The notes under the pieces are model-generated. The model was not told where the DNA came from and ran no database searches. It was given only the letters and a program-made list of their open reading frames with translations. The position numbers and the translations under genes were made by a program. Below, piece after piece: positions 52,390 through 60,552 of a DNA stretch of 64,000 nucleotides; position 1 is the first letter of the stretch; each line of letters opens with the position of its first letter. Origin of the DNA: Thermoleophilaceae bacterium (GTDB lineage: Bacteria > Actinomycetota > Thermoleophilia > Solirubrobacterales > Thermoleophilaceae); the NCBI GenBank assembly GCA_030447725.1, contig JAUJOQ010000003.1, positions 124,001 to 188,000 of the forward strand, read 5' to 3'.

Positions 52390-52772
52390 GCGCCGCACCG
52401 ATATTGGCACAGGGCCGCGCCGGGGTAGCAGCGGCCGGGAAGCGCGCAGCCGCGTCCGGTTCCGGAGGGTGACAGGGCCGTCCTGCAATCAACAGGCCTT
52501 GCGCCAGGCAGCCGTCGGCGTCCGACCCCGTTTGCCGCTCCTCTGTGCGCCTTAAGGCCGCTGCCGTCGATTAACGAGGCCCGGCTTCGGGTGCGCCGGC
52601 ACGGGGAACATCGGCTGTTGCTATCACCGCGCGAACCCAAGGACCGGCTGGCGGACATCGACGCGTGCTTCCGTGACAGCGCCCCGTTCAGGCGGTTGGA
52701 GCGTCGCCGTTTCAGGATTATCGTTCGGCGCGCAATGGCTGTCGCTAGGACCCACCTTCGGAGCGCGGCGAG
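52390..52772. other. 383-base gap without a gene
   Basis: Nothing supported. The frames on both strands lack codon bias and no hairpin or operator stands out. Confidence 0.5.
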
Positions 52773-52955
52773 GTGAAGCAACTCGATTGGGTTTTCGCCG
52801 GGACGATGTTCTTCCTCCTGATCGCAGCAGTCGCCGTCCGGCGCTACTTCCCCCGAGACAGCTCCTTGGCCGACTGTTACCGGGGAGGAGCTTTGATGCT
52901 TGTAGTCGGCTGTGTGCTCGCCACGGTGGTGTACCTCTTCCCCTCGATCCTCTGA
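52773..52955 (+). CDS. Small two-helix membrane protein
   Basis: A 60-residue protein with helices WVFAGTMFFLLIAAVAV and LMLVVGCVLATVVYLF joined by a short charged loop. GTG 52773 is preceded by GGCGAGG. The stop is five bases before a hairpin repeat copy. Function unknown; small enough that it may be spurious. Confidence 0.5.
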   Translation: MKQLDWVFAGTMFFLLIAAVAVRRYFPRDSSLADCYRGGALMLVVGCVLATVVYLFPSIL

Positions 52956-52959
52956 CGCG

Positions 52960-53036
52960 GCTGCCGCTTCGAGGCAAGAGGGGCAGCGTCCATGCCACTC
53001 GGGGGCTCGAGGCAAGAGGGGCAGCGTCCATGCCAC
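52960..53036. repeat. Hairpin repeat and its tandem duplication
   Basis: GCTGCCGCTTCGAGGCAAGA begins a variant of the hairpin family (arms GCTGCC/GGGCAGC, 52960-52987). A 29-base part of it, 52970-52998, is repeated almost at once at 53008-53036. A third, inverted copy (GTCGAGGAGCGGCAGCC) is at 53129-53145. The 336-base gap 52956-53291 holds no gene. Confidence 0.55.
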
Positions 53037-53291
53037 GCGGGGATCGACGAGGCGTAGTAGCGTGACCTTGGACGCCAGCCGCTATCGAATCCGGCGCCAA
53101 GCGATCACACGCGGGCAGCGCCGGGTTCGTCGAGGAGCGGCAGCCTCGTCGCTGTCGCGGGCGCCGGCAGAAGTCCCGGGGTGCGCGTGATGGAGGTCAG
53201 GGAGTGAGCAGGCGGCCGCCGGGTGTGACCTCACGGACGCGTGCAATGCCTTCAATCGGTGGTGGGCGGTGCGCAGTACGCTGCGGGCCGT

Positions 53292-53786
53292 ATGGCGGCA
53301 GATTCGGTCAAGGCCTTCGTGGAGGTGCCCAAGGGCAGCCGCAACAAGTACGAGCTGAACGAGGAGAGCGGAGAGCTCGAGTTCGACCGCCGCCTGTTCG
53401 CGGCGGTCTCCTTCCCAACCGACTACGGGTTCATCCCTGAGACCAAGACTCAGTCAGGTGACGCGCTCGACGCTCTCATCTGCATCGATGAGCCGACCTT
53501 TCCCGGCTGTGTGATCCGCGTGAAGATCATCGCGCTCTTCAAGATGCGGGACGAGAACGGCCCAGATCACAAGGCACTCTGCGTGCCACTGAGCGACCCG
53601 GCCTGGAGCGACCTCGACGAGGTGGACGATCTGCCGGGCAACCTGAAGGAGGAAATCGCACACTTCTTCGACGTCTACACGCAGCTCGAGGAGCAGGAGG
53701 TATCGGTCGAGGGCTGGGGCACGAGGGAGGAGGCAACCCGAGTCCTCGAGGAGAGCCGCGAGCGCTACCGAAGCAGCTCCCGGTGA
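53292..53786 (+). CDS. ppa: Inorganic pyrophosphatase
   Basis: A type I soluble pyrophosphatase of 164 residues hydrolysing PPi to phosphate. Family marks are VEVPKGSRNKYELNEESGEL with the catalytic Lys/Glu, FPTDYGFIPET and the metal-site region GDALDALICIDEP, followed by KALCVPLSDP. ATG 53292 begins the homology. It is one of few intact housekeeping-type genes in the island and may be a second copy. A repeat copy lies between it and the TyrRS-like gene. Confidence 0.92.
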   Translation: MAADSVKAFVEVPKGSRNKYELNEESGELEFDRRLFAAVSFPTDYGFIPETKTQSGDALDALICIDEPTFPGCVIRVKIIALFKMRDENGPDHKALCVPLSDPAWSDLDEVDDLPGNLKEEIAHFFDVYTQLEEQEVSVEGWGTREEATRVLEESRERYRSSSR

Positions 53787-53873
53787 TTGCCGTGTGTTCC
53801 TCTCAGGCACAACAGCGGTGAACGCCTGTTGGTGCCGCGGAAGATCCTCCGCGAGGAGCAGCTATCCCAGCGT

Positions 53874-53898
53874 TGCCGCTTCCGTCGAGAAGTGGCAG
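53874..53898. repeat. Hairpin repeat copy (variant)
   Basis: TTGCCGCTTCCGTCGAGAAG then TGGCA: TGCCGCTT pairs with AAGTGGCA over eight positions around CCGTCGAG. A variant of the island hairpin family, lying between ppa and the TyrRS-like gene. Confidence 0.5.
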
Positions 53899-53972
53899 TG
53901 CGGCCGAGCGAACAGTCATGCATCCGCGAGCGCGAGCTGGCCGGGCGGCCGCCGGTTTTAGGATCCGTGCGG

Positions 53973-54884
53973 ATGCCAGCGAGTGAGCGGGATCGTTCCG
54001 TCGAGGCAATGCTTGCCTGGCTCGAACGCGACGCCGTGAGCTCTGGACCGGAAGGCGCGTTACTCGAAAAGCTCCGGCTCGCGAGGGCGGAGCAGCGCCC
54101 ACTCCGAGTCAAGCTCGGCATGGACCCGACAGCGCCGGACATCCACCTCGGCCACGCTGTCGTACTGCGCAAGCTACGCGAGTTCCAGGACCTCGGCCAC
54201 ACAGCCGTTCTGATCGTCGGGGACTTCACCGCACGCGTGGGCGATCCGAGTGGGCGGTCGGCGACCCGGCCGGAGATCGCCGCGGACGAGATCGAACGGG
54301 GCGCCGAGACGTATGAACACCAGGCCAGCGTGATTCTTCGGCGGGACCGGCTCGAGTTGCGGCGAAACTCCGAGTGGCTCGATACCCGTCTCGAAGAGGT
54401 TCTCCGGCTCGCATCAACGACGACGACCGCACAGATCCTGCAGCGCTCTGACTTCGCCCGCCGTCTCGAGCGTCGCGAGCGGATCTCGGTCCTCGAGCTG
54501 ATCTACCCGCTGCTCCAGGGCTATGACTCGGTAGCCATCGAAGCCGATGTCGAGCTCGGCGCCACGGACCAGACCTTCAATGTCTTCCTCGCGCGTGACA
54601 TCCAACGTGCGTACGGCCAGCCCGGGCAGGCGGTGATGACATTGCCAATCCTTCGGGGCACGGATGGTGTAAAGAAGATGTCGAGCTCGATTGGAAACGT
54701 GATCCGGATCGCCGACACACCGGATGCGATCCGCGAGAAGGTCGATGCCCTGCCCGGCGAATTGCTCGCCGAGTACTTCCAGCTTCTGCTCGAGCGCCCA
54801 CCACCGGCGAGCGCGACGCCGACGGCTAAGGCTCTACTCGCCGAGGACGTGCTGAGCTGGCTGAGCGGCACAGCGCACCGCTGA
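53973..54884 (+). CDS. Tyrosyl-tRNA synthetase-like protein lacking the S4 domain
   Basis: A 304-residue class I synthetase catalytic domain of the TyrRS type. The HIGH motif is HLGH (in DPTAPDIHLGHAVVLRKLRE), the tyrosine/ATP pocket region is IYPLLQGYDSVAIEADVELG with GATDQ, and the signature loop is KKMSSSIGN instead of KMSKS. After about residue 285 the protein ends, with no S4 anticodon-arm domain (full TyrRS is ~400-420 residues). It may be a decaying copy or a stand-alone amino-acid-activating enzyme. ATG 53973 starts the homology. Confidence 0.8.
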   Translation: MPASERDRSVEAMLAWLERDAVSSGPEGALLEKLRLARAEQRPLRVKLGMDPTAPDIHLGHAVVLRKLREFQDLGHTAVLIVGDFTARVGDPSGRSATRPEIAADEIERGAETYEHQASVILRRDRLELRRNSEWLDTRLEEVLRLASTTTTAQILQRSDFARRLERRERISVLELIYPLLQGYDSVAIEADVELGATDQTFNVFLARDIQRAYGQPGQAVMTLPILRGTDGVKKMSSSIGNVIRIADTPDAIREKVDALPGELLAEYFQLLLERPPPASATPTAKALLAEDVLSWLSGTAHR

Positions 54885-55088
54885 TGCGCTCCCGCTTGCG
54901 TCGAAAACAGCAGCGCCGGAACGTGGGTGGCGCCACTCCTGATCGCGAAGCGGGAGCGAGCCTAGGCTCGCTGAGTGATCCACCAGTCGCCGCGGTTAAG
55001 CGAGAAGACGACCACTGGGTCCCCAAAGCAGAAGTCGCGGGAAGACGTGACATCCCAAGCGGCCGCCCAGCTGGACCGATGCCTCGTT

Positions 55089-55433
55089 TTAGGGATGGAT
55101 CATCGCGGGGAAGTACGGCCCTTCCAGCGAGGCAAACCTCCAGTTCAGACAGGCCCGCGTGGCCTCGGTCGCGTATCCGTGCCCCCAGGCGTCCCGACGC
55201 AGCACCCAGCCGACCTCGATTTCATCGAACTGTCCCCAGTACTCAGGCCCGCTCATGCCGTGGCCGCGCTCGAGCCACTCGCGTTCAATGAACTGGAGGC
55301 GCTCCTCGGCCGCAGGCCGGTCGAGCCGCTGGATAAAGCGCGTGACTTCGCCATCGTCGTGGAGCGCGACGAACTCGTCGATATCAGCGATCGCGAGAGG
55401 GCGTAGAAGGAGGCGCGCAGTCTCGAGAATCAC
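55089..55433 (-). pseudogene. Degraded GNAT-family acetyltransferase
   Basis: Reads MILETARLLLRPLAIADIDE at the start, a RimJ/RimL-type N terminus, then jumps from WLERGHGM directly to GPEYWGQFDEIEVGWVLRRD, skipping about 25 residues expected between. The acetyl-CoA loop DAWGHGYATEATRACLNW is present, but the protein stops at YFPAMIHP, before the last strands. At 114 residues, against ~180 usual, it is probably inactive. The bases 54885-55088 hold no gene. Confidence 0.65.
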
Positions 55434-55570
55434 AACCCGAGTGTGACTCGCGCGGCAGCCAGCTAGCCCGTGATAACCGCGTTGCGACGCTTCCGCTTTC
55501 GCGTGGTTGCCAGAGCGAGCGGGTCAGCGGCCCTCGCTGCTCCCTCTGGGCACGAGCGGCAGCTGTGTTC

Positions 55571-55610
55571 TCGCTCCTCCTTGCGTCGAGATGCGGCAGC
55601 GCAGGAGCGA
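55571..55610. repeat. Hairpin repeat copy (variant)
   Basis: TCGCTCCT (55571-55578) and AGGAGCGA (55603-55610) form a perfect eight-base-pair stem; between them lies CTTGCGTCGAGATGCGGCAG, a distant form of the family core. The stretch 55434-55713 contains no gene. Confidence 0.4.
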
Positions 55611-55713
55611 TCGGACGATTCGGTCCCCGGTCGCGCAACGGGAGCGGGAGACGCTCCGGGGCCTTGCCGCCTCTTCGCCCGAGGATGCGGGGATCCCGAG
55701 GTACGATCTCTGC

Positions 55714-55890
55714 GTGAGGCGCGTCTTCCTCATCGGTGCGGGCACCTACCTCGGGCTCGCGGCGCTGGGTCACGCCCGGGAGCGATCGGGCTCGACGACG
55801 TGCGGGTGTCGCCTCGACTGCTGGTGCAAGCGCCCGGGTCTAAACGTGTTCAGATGGGTCTTCCCGTTTGGTCACAAGCTCGGCTCCTAG
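55714..55890 (+). CDS. Small Cys-rich hypothetical protein
   Basis: A 58-residue protein from GTG 55714: a hydrophobic start (VFLIGAGTYLGLAALGHA) and then a cysteine cluster CGCRLDCWCKRPG, four Cys in nine residues, able to bind zinc or iron. It ends FRWVFPFGHKLGS. The strong Cys pattern argues for a real gene, but there is no recognised family name. Confidence 0.5.
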   Translation: MRRVFLIGAGTYLGLAALGHARERSGSTTCGCRLDCWCKRPGLNVFRWVFPFGHKLGS

Positions 55891-56105
55891 GTCGTCCTTC
55901 TCCGCTGGAACCATGGGCAGAGCAGGAACACGGAGGACAGGAGAGTCGGCGGGGAGGCAGTGATTGCGGCTTAGGTTGGCTCGCTCGTGACGGGTAGGGA
56001 AACGGTCGGCGGCAGGCATCGAGGGGCCAAGATCAGAGTTCGCTTTTCTGGGTTGCTGAACGCTGTCGGTGTTCCAGCAAAGTCACGAGCCTCGCTTGAC
56101 GAGCT

Positions 56106-56348
56106 CTGCTCGACGCGCAAGCCGTCGCCCGCCTCCTCTCCGCCAAGCCGACTGGATCTACGAAGCCGTCCGCTGCGGATGGCTCCCGCGCCTAAGGGTC
56201 GGACGCCACATCCGCTTCCCTCAGAAGCGACCTCGAAGCGTGGGTGCAAAACCGCCGGGCCGACGCTTCGCTCGGCCGTTACACGTCCTCAGCGGCTGGC
56301 TCGCGGACGATCTTGGGACAAAGTGTCGGGACAAACGTTTGGTTCTAA
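56106..56348 (+). pseudogene. Excisionase (MerR-type HTH) gene with two frameshifts
   Basis: Three frames in order spell an actinobacterial Xis-type helix-turn-helix protein: LLDAQAVARLLSAKP, then WIYEAVRCGWLPRLRVGRHI, then LRSDLEAWVQNRRADASLGR and a stop at 56348. Two one-base shifts (near 56152 and 56222) break it. Excisionases of this kind sit beside integrase genes next to an attachment site in tRNA genes; here the integrase is missing and the tRNA piece is 47 bases away. Confidence 0.75.
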
Positions 56349-56364
56349 CAACCTCCACCAACAA

Positions 56365-56390
56365 GAAAACCCCGCCTGAGCGGGGTTTTC
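56365..56390. terminator. Terminator beside the tRNA-Gly fragment
   Basis: GAAAACCCCGC (56365-56375) and GCGGGGTTTTC (56380-56390) pair perfectly over 11 positions with loop CTGA. The stem's terminal A/T run provides U-rich ends in both directions. It is directly downstream of the minus-strand tRNA fragment, as a tRNA gene's own terminator would be. Confidence 0.85.
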
Positions 56391-56394
56391 CTGA

Positions 56395-56436
56395 AGCGGC
56401 TGATGGGATTCGAACCCACGACCTTCTGCATGGCAA
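56395..56436 (-). tRNA. tRNA-Gly(GCC) 3'-half, probable attachment site
   Basis: On the minus strand, the anticodon loop TTGCCAT (anticodon GCC), anticodon-stem half GCAGA, variable loop AGGTC, T-arm GTGGGTTCGAATCCCAT and acceptor half CAGCCGC are in order. The 5' half (D-arm, 5' acceptor GCGGCTG, matching anticodon-stem strand) is absent beyond 56436, so no functional tRNA can form. Such 3' halves are left at one end of elements that integrate into tRNA genes. Confidence 0.8.
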
Positions 56437-56618
56437 ACGGAATGCCAGAAGGACCCGCCAACACGAAGTGCCCGGAACCGCGTGCCTTTTAGCATGCCAG
56501 GTCAGCGGGGGCAGCACAACTTTTGTATCGGATAGCCGCCTTTTTCAGGGGGTTTCCGGACCGAATCCGGACCCAGTAGCGCGCCCCGCCGGCTCGCGGG
56601 CTGGCCCGGTCACAGAAT

Positions 56619-59405
56619 GTGATCCGCTTCACAGCGGGTACTGAGTTGCTCTCGGTTGGCAAGATTGGCGGGCGTGCTGGCGACGGGCGTTCGGCGGGCT
56701 ATTACACGTCGTCGGTGGCGAAGGGCCGCGACGACTACTACACCGGCAAGGGCGAGGCGCCGGGCGAGTGGTTCGGGGAGGGCTCGGAGGCGTTGGGGCT
56801 GGCGGGCGAGGTTGACGGGGCGGCGTTTCGGGCGGTGGTGATGGAGGCCGTTGATCCGGGGTGTGGCGAGCAGCTGCGCGGCATGGCCCGCGATCATCCG
56901 GTGTATGGGTTTGACATGACGTTCTCGGCGCCGAAGTCGGCGTCGCTGCTGTTCTTCTTAGGCGATCAGGCAGCTCGGGCGTCGGTCCGCGAGGCGCACG
57001 ATGAGGCGGTGGCGGCGGCGTTGGGCTACATGGAGCGCGAGGCGTGTGTGGTCCGGGAGGGCCAGGGCGGGTCGAGGGGGCGGGTGGTCGCGGAGGGGTT
57101 TGTCGGGGCGACGTTTCGCCATCGCACTTCGCGGGCCCTGGACCCGCAGCTGCACACCCATGCGGTGGTCGCGAATCTGGCCAAGAGGCCCATGGACGGC
57201 AAGTACGTCGCCTTGGACGGAACCGCGATCTACGCGCAGGCAAAGACCGGCGGCTACCTCTATCAAGCCGAGTTGCGTGGCCGGCTGACGGAGTATCTCG
57301 GCGTCGAGTGGGGCCAGGTGAGCAACGGCAGCGCGGAGATCGCGGGGGTGCCGCGGGCGGTGGTGGAGGAGTTCTCCAAGCGCCGCCGCGCGATCGTCGA
57401 CACGATGGACGACCGCCACGAGCACTCGGCGCGATCGGCGCAGGACGCCGCCTTGGCGACGCGGCCCGAGAAGGCCGACGCCGACCTCTCCCAGCTGGTG
57501 GAGGAGTGGCAGGCAGTCGCCGCGGAGCTCGGCTTCGGCCAGGCCGAGATCGACGCTGTCGCGGGCCGCCTGGACGAGGTGCCGCTGCCGGCGGGGACGG
57601 AGCCCGAGGGGCTGGCGGCGGCGATGGGCGGCGATCGGGGCTTGACCGAGAAGGCGTCGACGTTCGATCAGCGCCAGGTTTTGCAGGCGCTGTGCGCCGG
57701 GCATCGCTACGGCGCGACGGTCGAGCGTGTCGAGCAGTTGAGCGGTCAGTTCATGCGCTCGCCGCGGGTGGTGGCGGTGGAGGGCGAGGCGACGGTCACC
57801 GGGCCGGACACGCTGCGCCGCCGCGACGGCAGCCTGGTGGTGCGCGCGACAGGGACGCGCTACACGACTCCGGAGATGCTCGAGCGCGAGGCGCGGCTGG
57901 TCGAAGGCGCCCACCGGCGTGTCCGAGCCGGGGCGGGAGTGGCTTCACCGGAGGCGCTGGCGGCGGCGTTGCAGGGCCCGGCGGGTCGGCCGGCGCTGTC
58001 GGGCGAGCAGGCGGTGATGGTGCGCTGCCTGGCGGAGTCCGGCGACGGTGTGCAGGTCGTGCGCGCGGCCGCGGGGACCGGCAAGACGCACGCTCTCGAC
58101 GCGGCGCGGCGGGCGTGGCGGCACGACGGGCGGCGGGTGTTCGGCGCGGCGCTGTCGGCGCGGGCGGCGCTCGAGCTGCGCGACACCGGCGGGATCGACT
58201 CGACGACGGTGGCGTCGTTGCTTTATGACTTCGACCGCGGCTACGGGCTCGCGCAGGGCGGGGTGCTCGTCGTCGACGAGGCCGGGATGGTCGGCACCCG
58301 CGCACTCGAGCGCCTGGCCGGCGCGTGTGAGGAGACCGACACGAAGCTGGTGTTAGTCGGCGACGATCGCCAGCTGCCCGAGATCGACGCCGGCGGCGCG
58401 TTTCGCGGGCTCGCCGAGCGCCTCGGCGCGGTCGAGCTGACCCAAGTGTGGCGCCAGTCTGACCGCGCGGACGTCGCCGCGCTCGCCGATCTGCGCGATG
58501 GGCGCCCGGCGGAATGGGTGCGCTCGGCGGACGAGCGCGGCCACGTGGTCGTGGAGCGGTCGGTCGACGGCCAGTACGAGCACCTGGTGTCTGACTGGTG
58601 GCACGGCCGCGAAGGCCTCGGCGGCGGGGGGGAGGCGGTGATGTTCGCCCCGACACGGGAGGCCGCGGCGGAGCTCAACGAGCGCGCCCAGGGCTACATG
58701 CGCCAGAGCGGCCGGCTCGGCGAGCGGGTGCTTGCCGGCCCGCGCGACACGCGGTTTTCCGAGGGCGACCGGGTGATGTGCCTCGAGAACGCCAGCCGCG
58801 ATGTCGGGGTGCTCAATGGTCAGCGCGGGACGGTGGTGGAGGTCGAGGAGTCGACGTTCTCGCTGCGGGTGCAGATCGACGGTGGGGAGGAGGTGGTGCT
58901 GCCGGGCTCCTACGTCGATGAGGGCAACGTGGGGCTGGGGTATGCGATGACGGTGCACAAGTCGCAGGGAATGACCGTCGACCGCGCCTATGTGCTCGGC
59001 GGGGAGGGCCTGTACGGCGAGCTGGCCTACACCGCGCTATCGCGCCACCGCGAGGTCTGTCGCTTCTATGTCAACGCCGGCGAGGTCGCCGGCGCCCAGC
59101 TTGAGACAGAGCTGGCCGGCGAGCAGCGCGACGAGGCGCTGGAGAAGATCGAGCGGACGATGGGCGTCTCGCGCGCGCAGACGATGGCGCTCGACGTCCA
59201 CGAGACCGACGAAGGCCAACGCCAACTCGTCGGCCAGCGCGTCGACGGGATCGTCCGCATCACCGACCGGCCCAAGAACGCCGGCGGGCGCGCCTACCTC
59301 GTCGAAGAGGGGCTCACCAAGATGGGCGAGCTCCAGGCCCTGATCGACGACTACCTGACCAAGGCCGCCCGGCTCGGCTACGCCCCAATGCAGGGGTGGT
59401 TCTGA
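56619..59405 (+). CDS. MOBF (TrwC/TraI-type) relaxase-helicase
   Basis: A 928-residue conjugative relaxase. The N-terminal nicking domain has the paired tyrosines Y28/Y29 (AGYYTSSVAKGRDDYY), FDMTFSAPKSASLLF, and the three-His metal site HRTSRALDPQLHTHAVV (H168, H179, H181). The C-terminal helicase shows Walker A AAAGTGKTHALD (~485), Walker B VVDEAGMVG (~552), VGDDRQLPEIDAGGAF and the final motifs YAMTVHKSQGMTVDRAYV and YTALSRHR. It would nick oriT and unwind DNA for transfer. No coupling protein or type IV secretion gene is in the window, so it looks like the relaxase of a mobilisable element. GTG start. Confidence 0.93.
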   Translation: MIRFTAGTELLSVGKIGGRAGDGRSAGYYTSSVAKGRDDYYTGKGEAPGEWFGEGSEALGLAGEVDGAAFRAVVMEAVDPGCGEQLRGMARDHPVYGFDMTFSAPKSASLLFFLGDQAARASVREAHDEAVAAALGYMEREACVVREGQGGSRGRVVAEGFVGATFRHRTSRALDPQLHTHAVVANLAKRPMDGKYVALDGTAIYAQAKTGGYLYQAELRGRLTEYLGVEWGQVSNGSAEIAGVPRAVVEEFSKRRRAIVDTMDDRHEHSARSAQDAALATRPEKADADLSQLVEEWQAVAAELGFGQAEIDAVAGRLDEVPLPAGTEPEGLAAAMGGDRGLTEKASTFDQRQVLQALCAGHRYGATVERVEQLSGQFMRSPRVVAVEGEATVTGPDTLRRRDGSLVVRATGTRYTTPEMLEREARLVEGAHRRVRAGAGVASPEALAAALQGPAGRPALSGEQAVMVRCLAESGDGVQVVRAAAGTGKTHALDAARRAWRHDGRRVFGAALSARAALELRDTGGIDSTTVASLLYDFDRGYGLAQGGVLVVDEAGMVGTRALERLAGACEETDTKLVLVGDDRQLPEIDAGGAFRGLAERLGAVELTQVWRQSDRADVAALADLRDGRPAEWVRSADERGHVVVERSVDGQYEHLVSDWWHGREGLGGGGEAVMFAPTREAAAELNERAQGYMRQSGRLGERVLAGPRDTRFSEGDRVMCLENASRDVGVLNGQRGTVVEVEESTFSLRVQIDGGEEVVLPGSYVDEGNVGLGYAMTVHKSQGMTVDRAYVLGGEGLYGELAYTALSRHREVCRFYVNAGEVAGAQLETELAGEQRDEALEKIERTMGVSRAQTMALDVHETDEGQRQLVGQRVDGIVRITDRPKNAGGRAYLVEEGLTKMGELQALIDDYLTKAARLGYAPMQGWF

Positions 59406-59759
59406 ATGTCGATGACCTTCTACGCCTACCGCGAGAGCGCGGAGGGCGCCGAGCTCTCGGACGGCCCCAACTTCTCAAACGCCAACGCGCGGATGATCCT
59501 GCGCTCACTCGGCTACGGCGAGGAGATCTTCGACGACCACGGCGAGCCCGGCCCGCTCGACGCCCCCGACCTCAAGGGCCGCTGTCTGACGGCGCTTGCG
59601 GTCGGCGGAGCGATCGCAGACGACGGCATGCCGGCGATCCGGGGCCGCAAGATCGTCGAGTGCGCCCTGCGCCCCGGCTACTTCCGCTGCGCCTACGAGC
59701 GGATCCTGCCGGTCTGCGATCAGGCCCAAGCGTGGGACACCCACGTCACGGTCGCCTGA
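59406..59759 (+). CDS. Hypothetical protein next to the relaxase
   Basis: A 117-residue protein beginning directly after the relaxase stop, hence probably co-translated. It reads MSMTFYAYRESAEGAELSDG, ANARMILRSLGYGEEIFDD and ends QAWDTHVTVA. No family recognised, but its attachment to the relaxase suggests a role in the element. Confidence 0.75.
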   Translation: MSMTFYAYRESAEGAELSDGPNFSNANARMILRSLGYGEEIFDDHGEPGPLDAPDLKGRCLTALAVGGAIADDGMPAIRGRKIVECALRPGYFRCAYERILPVCDQAQAWDTHVTVA

Positions 59760-59900
59760 GCGACCGGCGACGTATGCGCGATGACACTCCGTTGCGCCGC
59801 AGCCTCGCGCAGCAGTGAAACGACGGTGCCAGCGACATGGCTGAGTACGCGGATCGCCGCTGGCGCAGCTGCAATCCCGCCTCGGTGTCATGCTAACGCT

Positions 59901-60551
59901 GTGAGCTGGGAGCAGCTTCGGCCGGTGCTGCAGGCGATCGGCGTCGCCCAAGCCGCCGGCGAGCAGCTCGATCCAGCCGAGCTCGCCACGGCCCTGAACG
60001 CGACCGAATACGAGATCCGCGCCCGCGCGCAGCTGATCGAGCGCTACGGACTGGCCTACAGCGGGTGGGGGGAGGTCGACGAGCCCTTCCTGCGCGACTC
60101 CGGGCGCCAGTACCTCAAGCTCAAGGGCCAGGTCGACACCGACATCCTGCGCTTCCTTGCGGTGCACGTCGACGACCTCAACGCTCGTCGCGCGCTGCTG
60201 CGCGGCGGCAGCGTGCTCGTCGACGAGTTTCGCTACGCGATCAGCCGGCGTGACGGGCCGGCGTTCGCCCGGGAGATCGCTCCGCCGGCGTTCGCGCCGC
60301 TGGTCGACGACGCGGTCGCGCTCGATCTCTTCGCCGCGGCGGTGGCGCTGATGGCCCGCCTGTCCGCCGGCGCGCCGGCCGGTTGCGTCGCCGAGGAGAT
60401 CGTCGCGATCTCGCTGATCGCCAGAGCGGAGGCGTGGCTTGACATGGAGCACGACCAGGCAGAGATCGACGCGGACGGCTTTCGGGCCGCGCAGGCCGAG
60501 CTTGAAGGCCTGTTCGCGCTCTTCCAGGACGACGATCCTCAAGTTGTTTGA
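59901..60551 (+). CDS. Hypothetical protein of the relaxase locus
   Basis: A 216-residue, mostly helical protein starting at GTG 59901 (VSWEQLRPVLQAIGVAQAAG). It contains ATALNATEYEIRARAQLIER, which has helix-turn-helix character, and an Ala-rich helical end. No domain recognised. It follows the 117-residue gene after 141 noncoding bases, on the same strand. Confidence 0.7.
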   Translation: MSWEQLRPVLQAIGVAQAAGEQLDPAELATALNATEYEIRARAQLIERYGLAYSGWGEVDEPFLRDSGRQYLKLKGQVDTDILRFLAVHVDDLNARRALLRGGSVLVDEFRYAISRRDGPAFAREIAPPAFAPLVDDAVALDLFAAAVALMARLSAGAPAGCVAEEIVAISLIARAEAWLDMEHDQAEIDADGFRAAQAELEGLFALFQDDDPQVV

Positions 60552-60552
60552 G

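Noticed and set aside
38949-55610. Integron cassette array with attC sites
   Set aside because: Gene-plus-hairpin layout is similar, but the attC core GTTRRRY and its complement are not at the ends and no IntI is present. Kept only as an unexplained repeat family.
56395-56436. Complete functional tRNA gene
   Set aside because: No D-arm, no 5' acceptor strand and no partner for the anticodon stem can be found beyond 56436.
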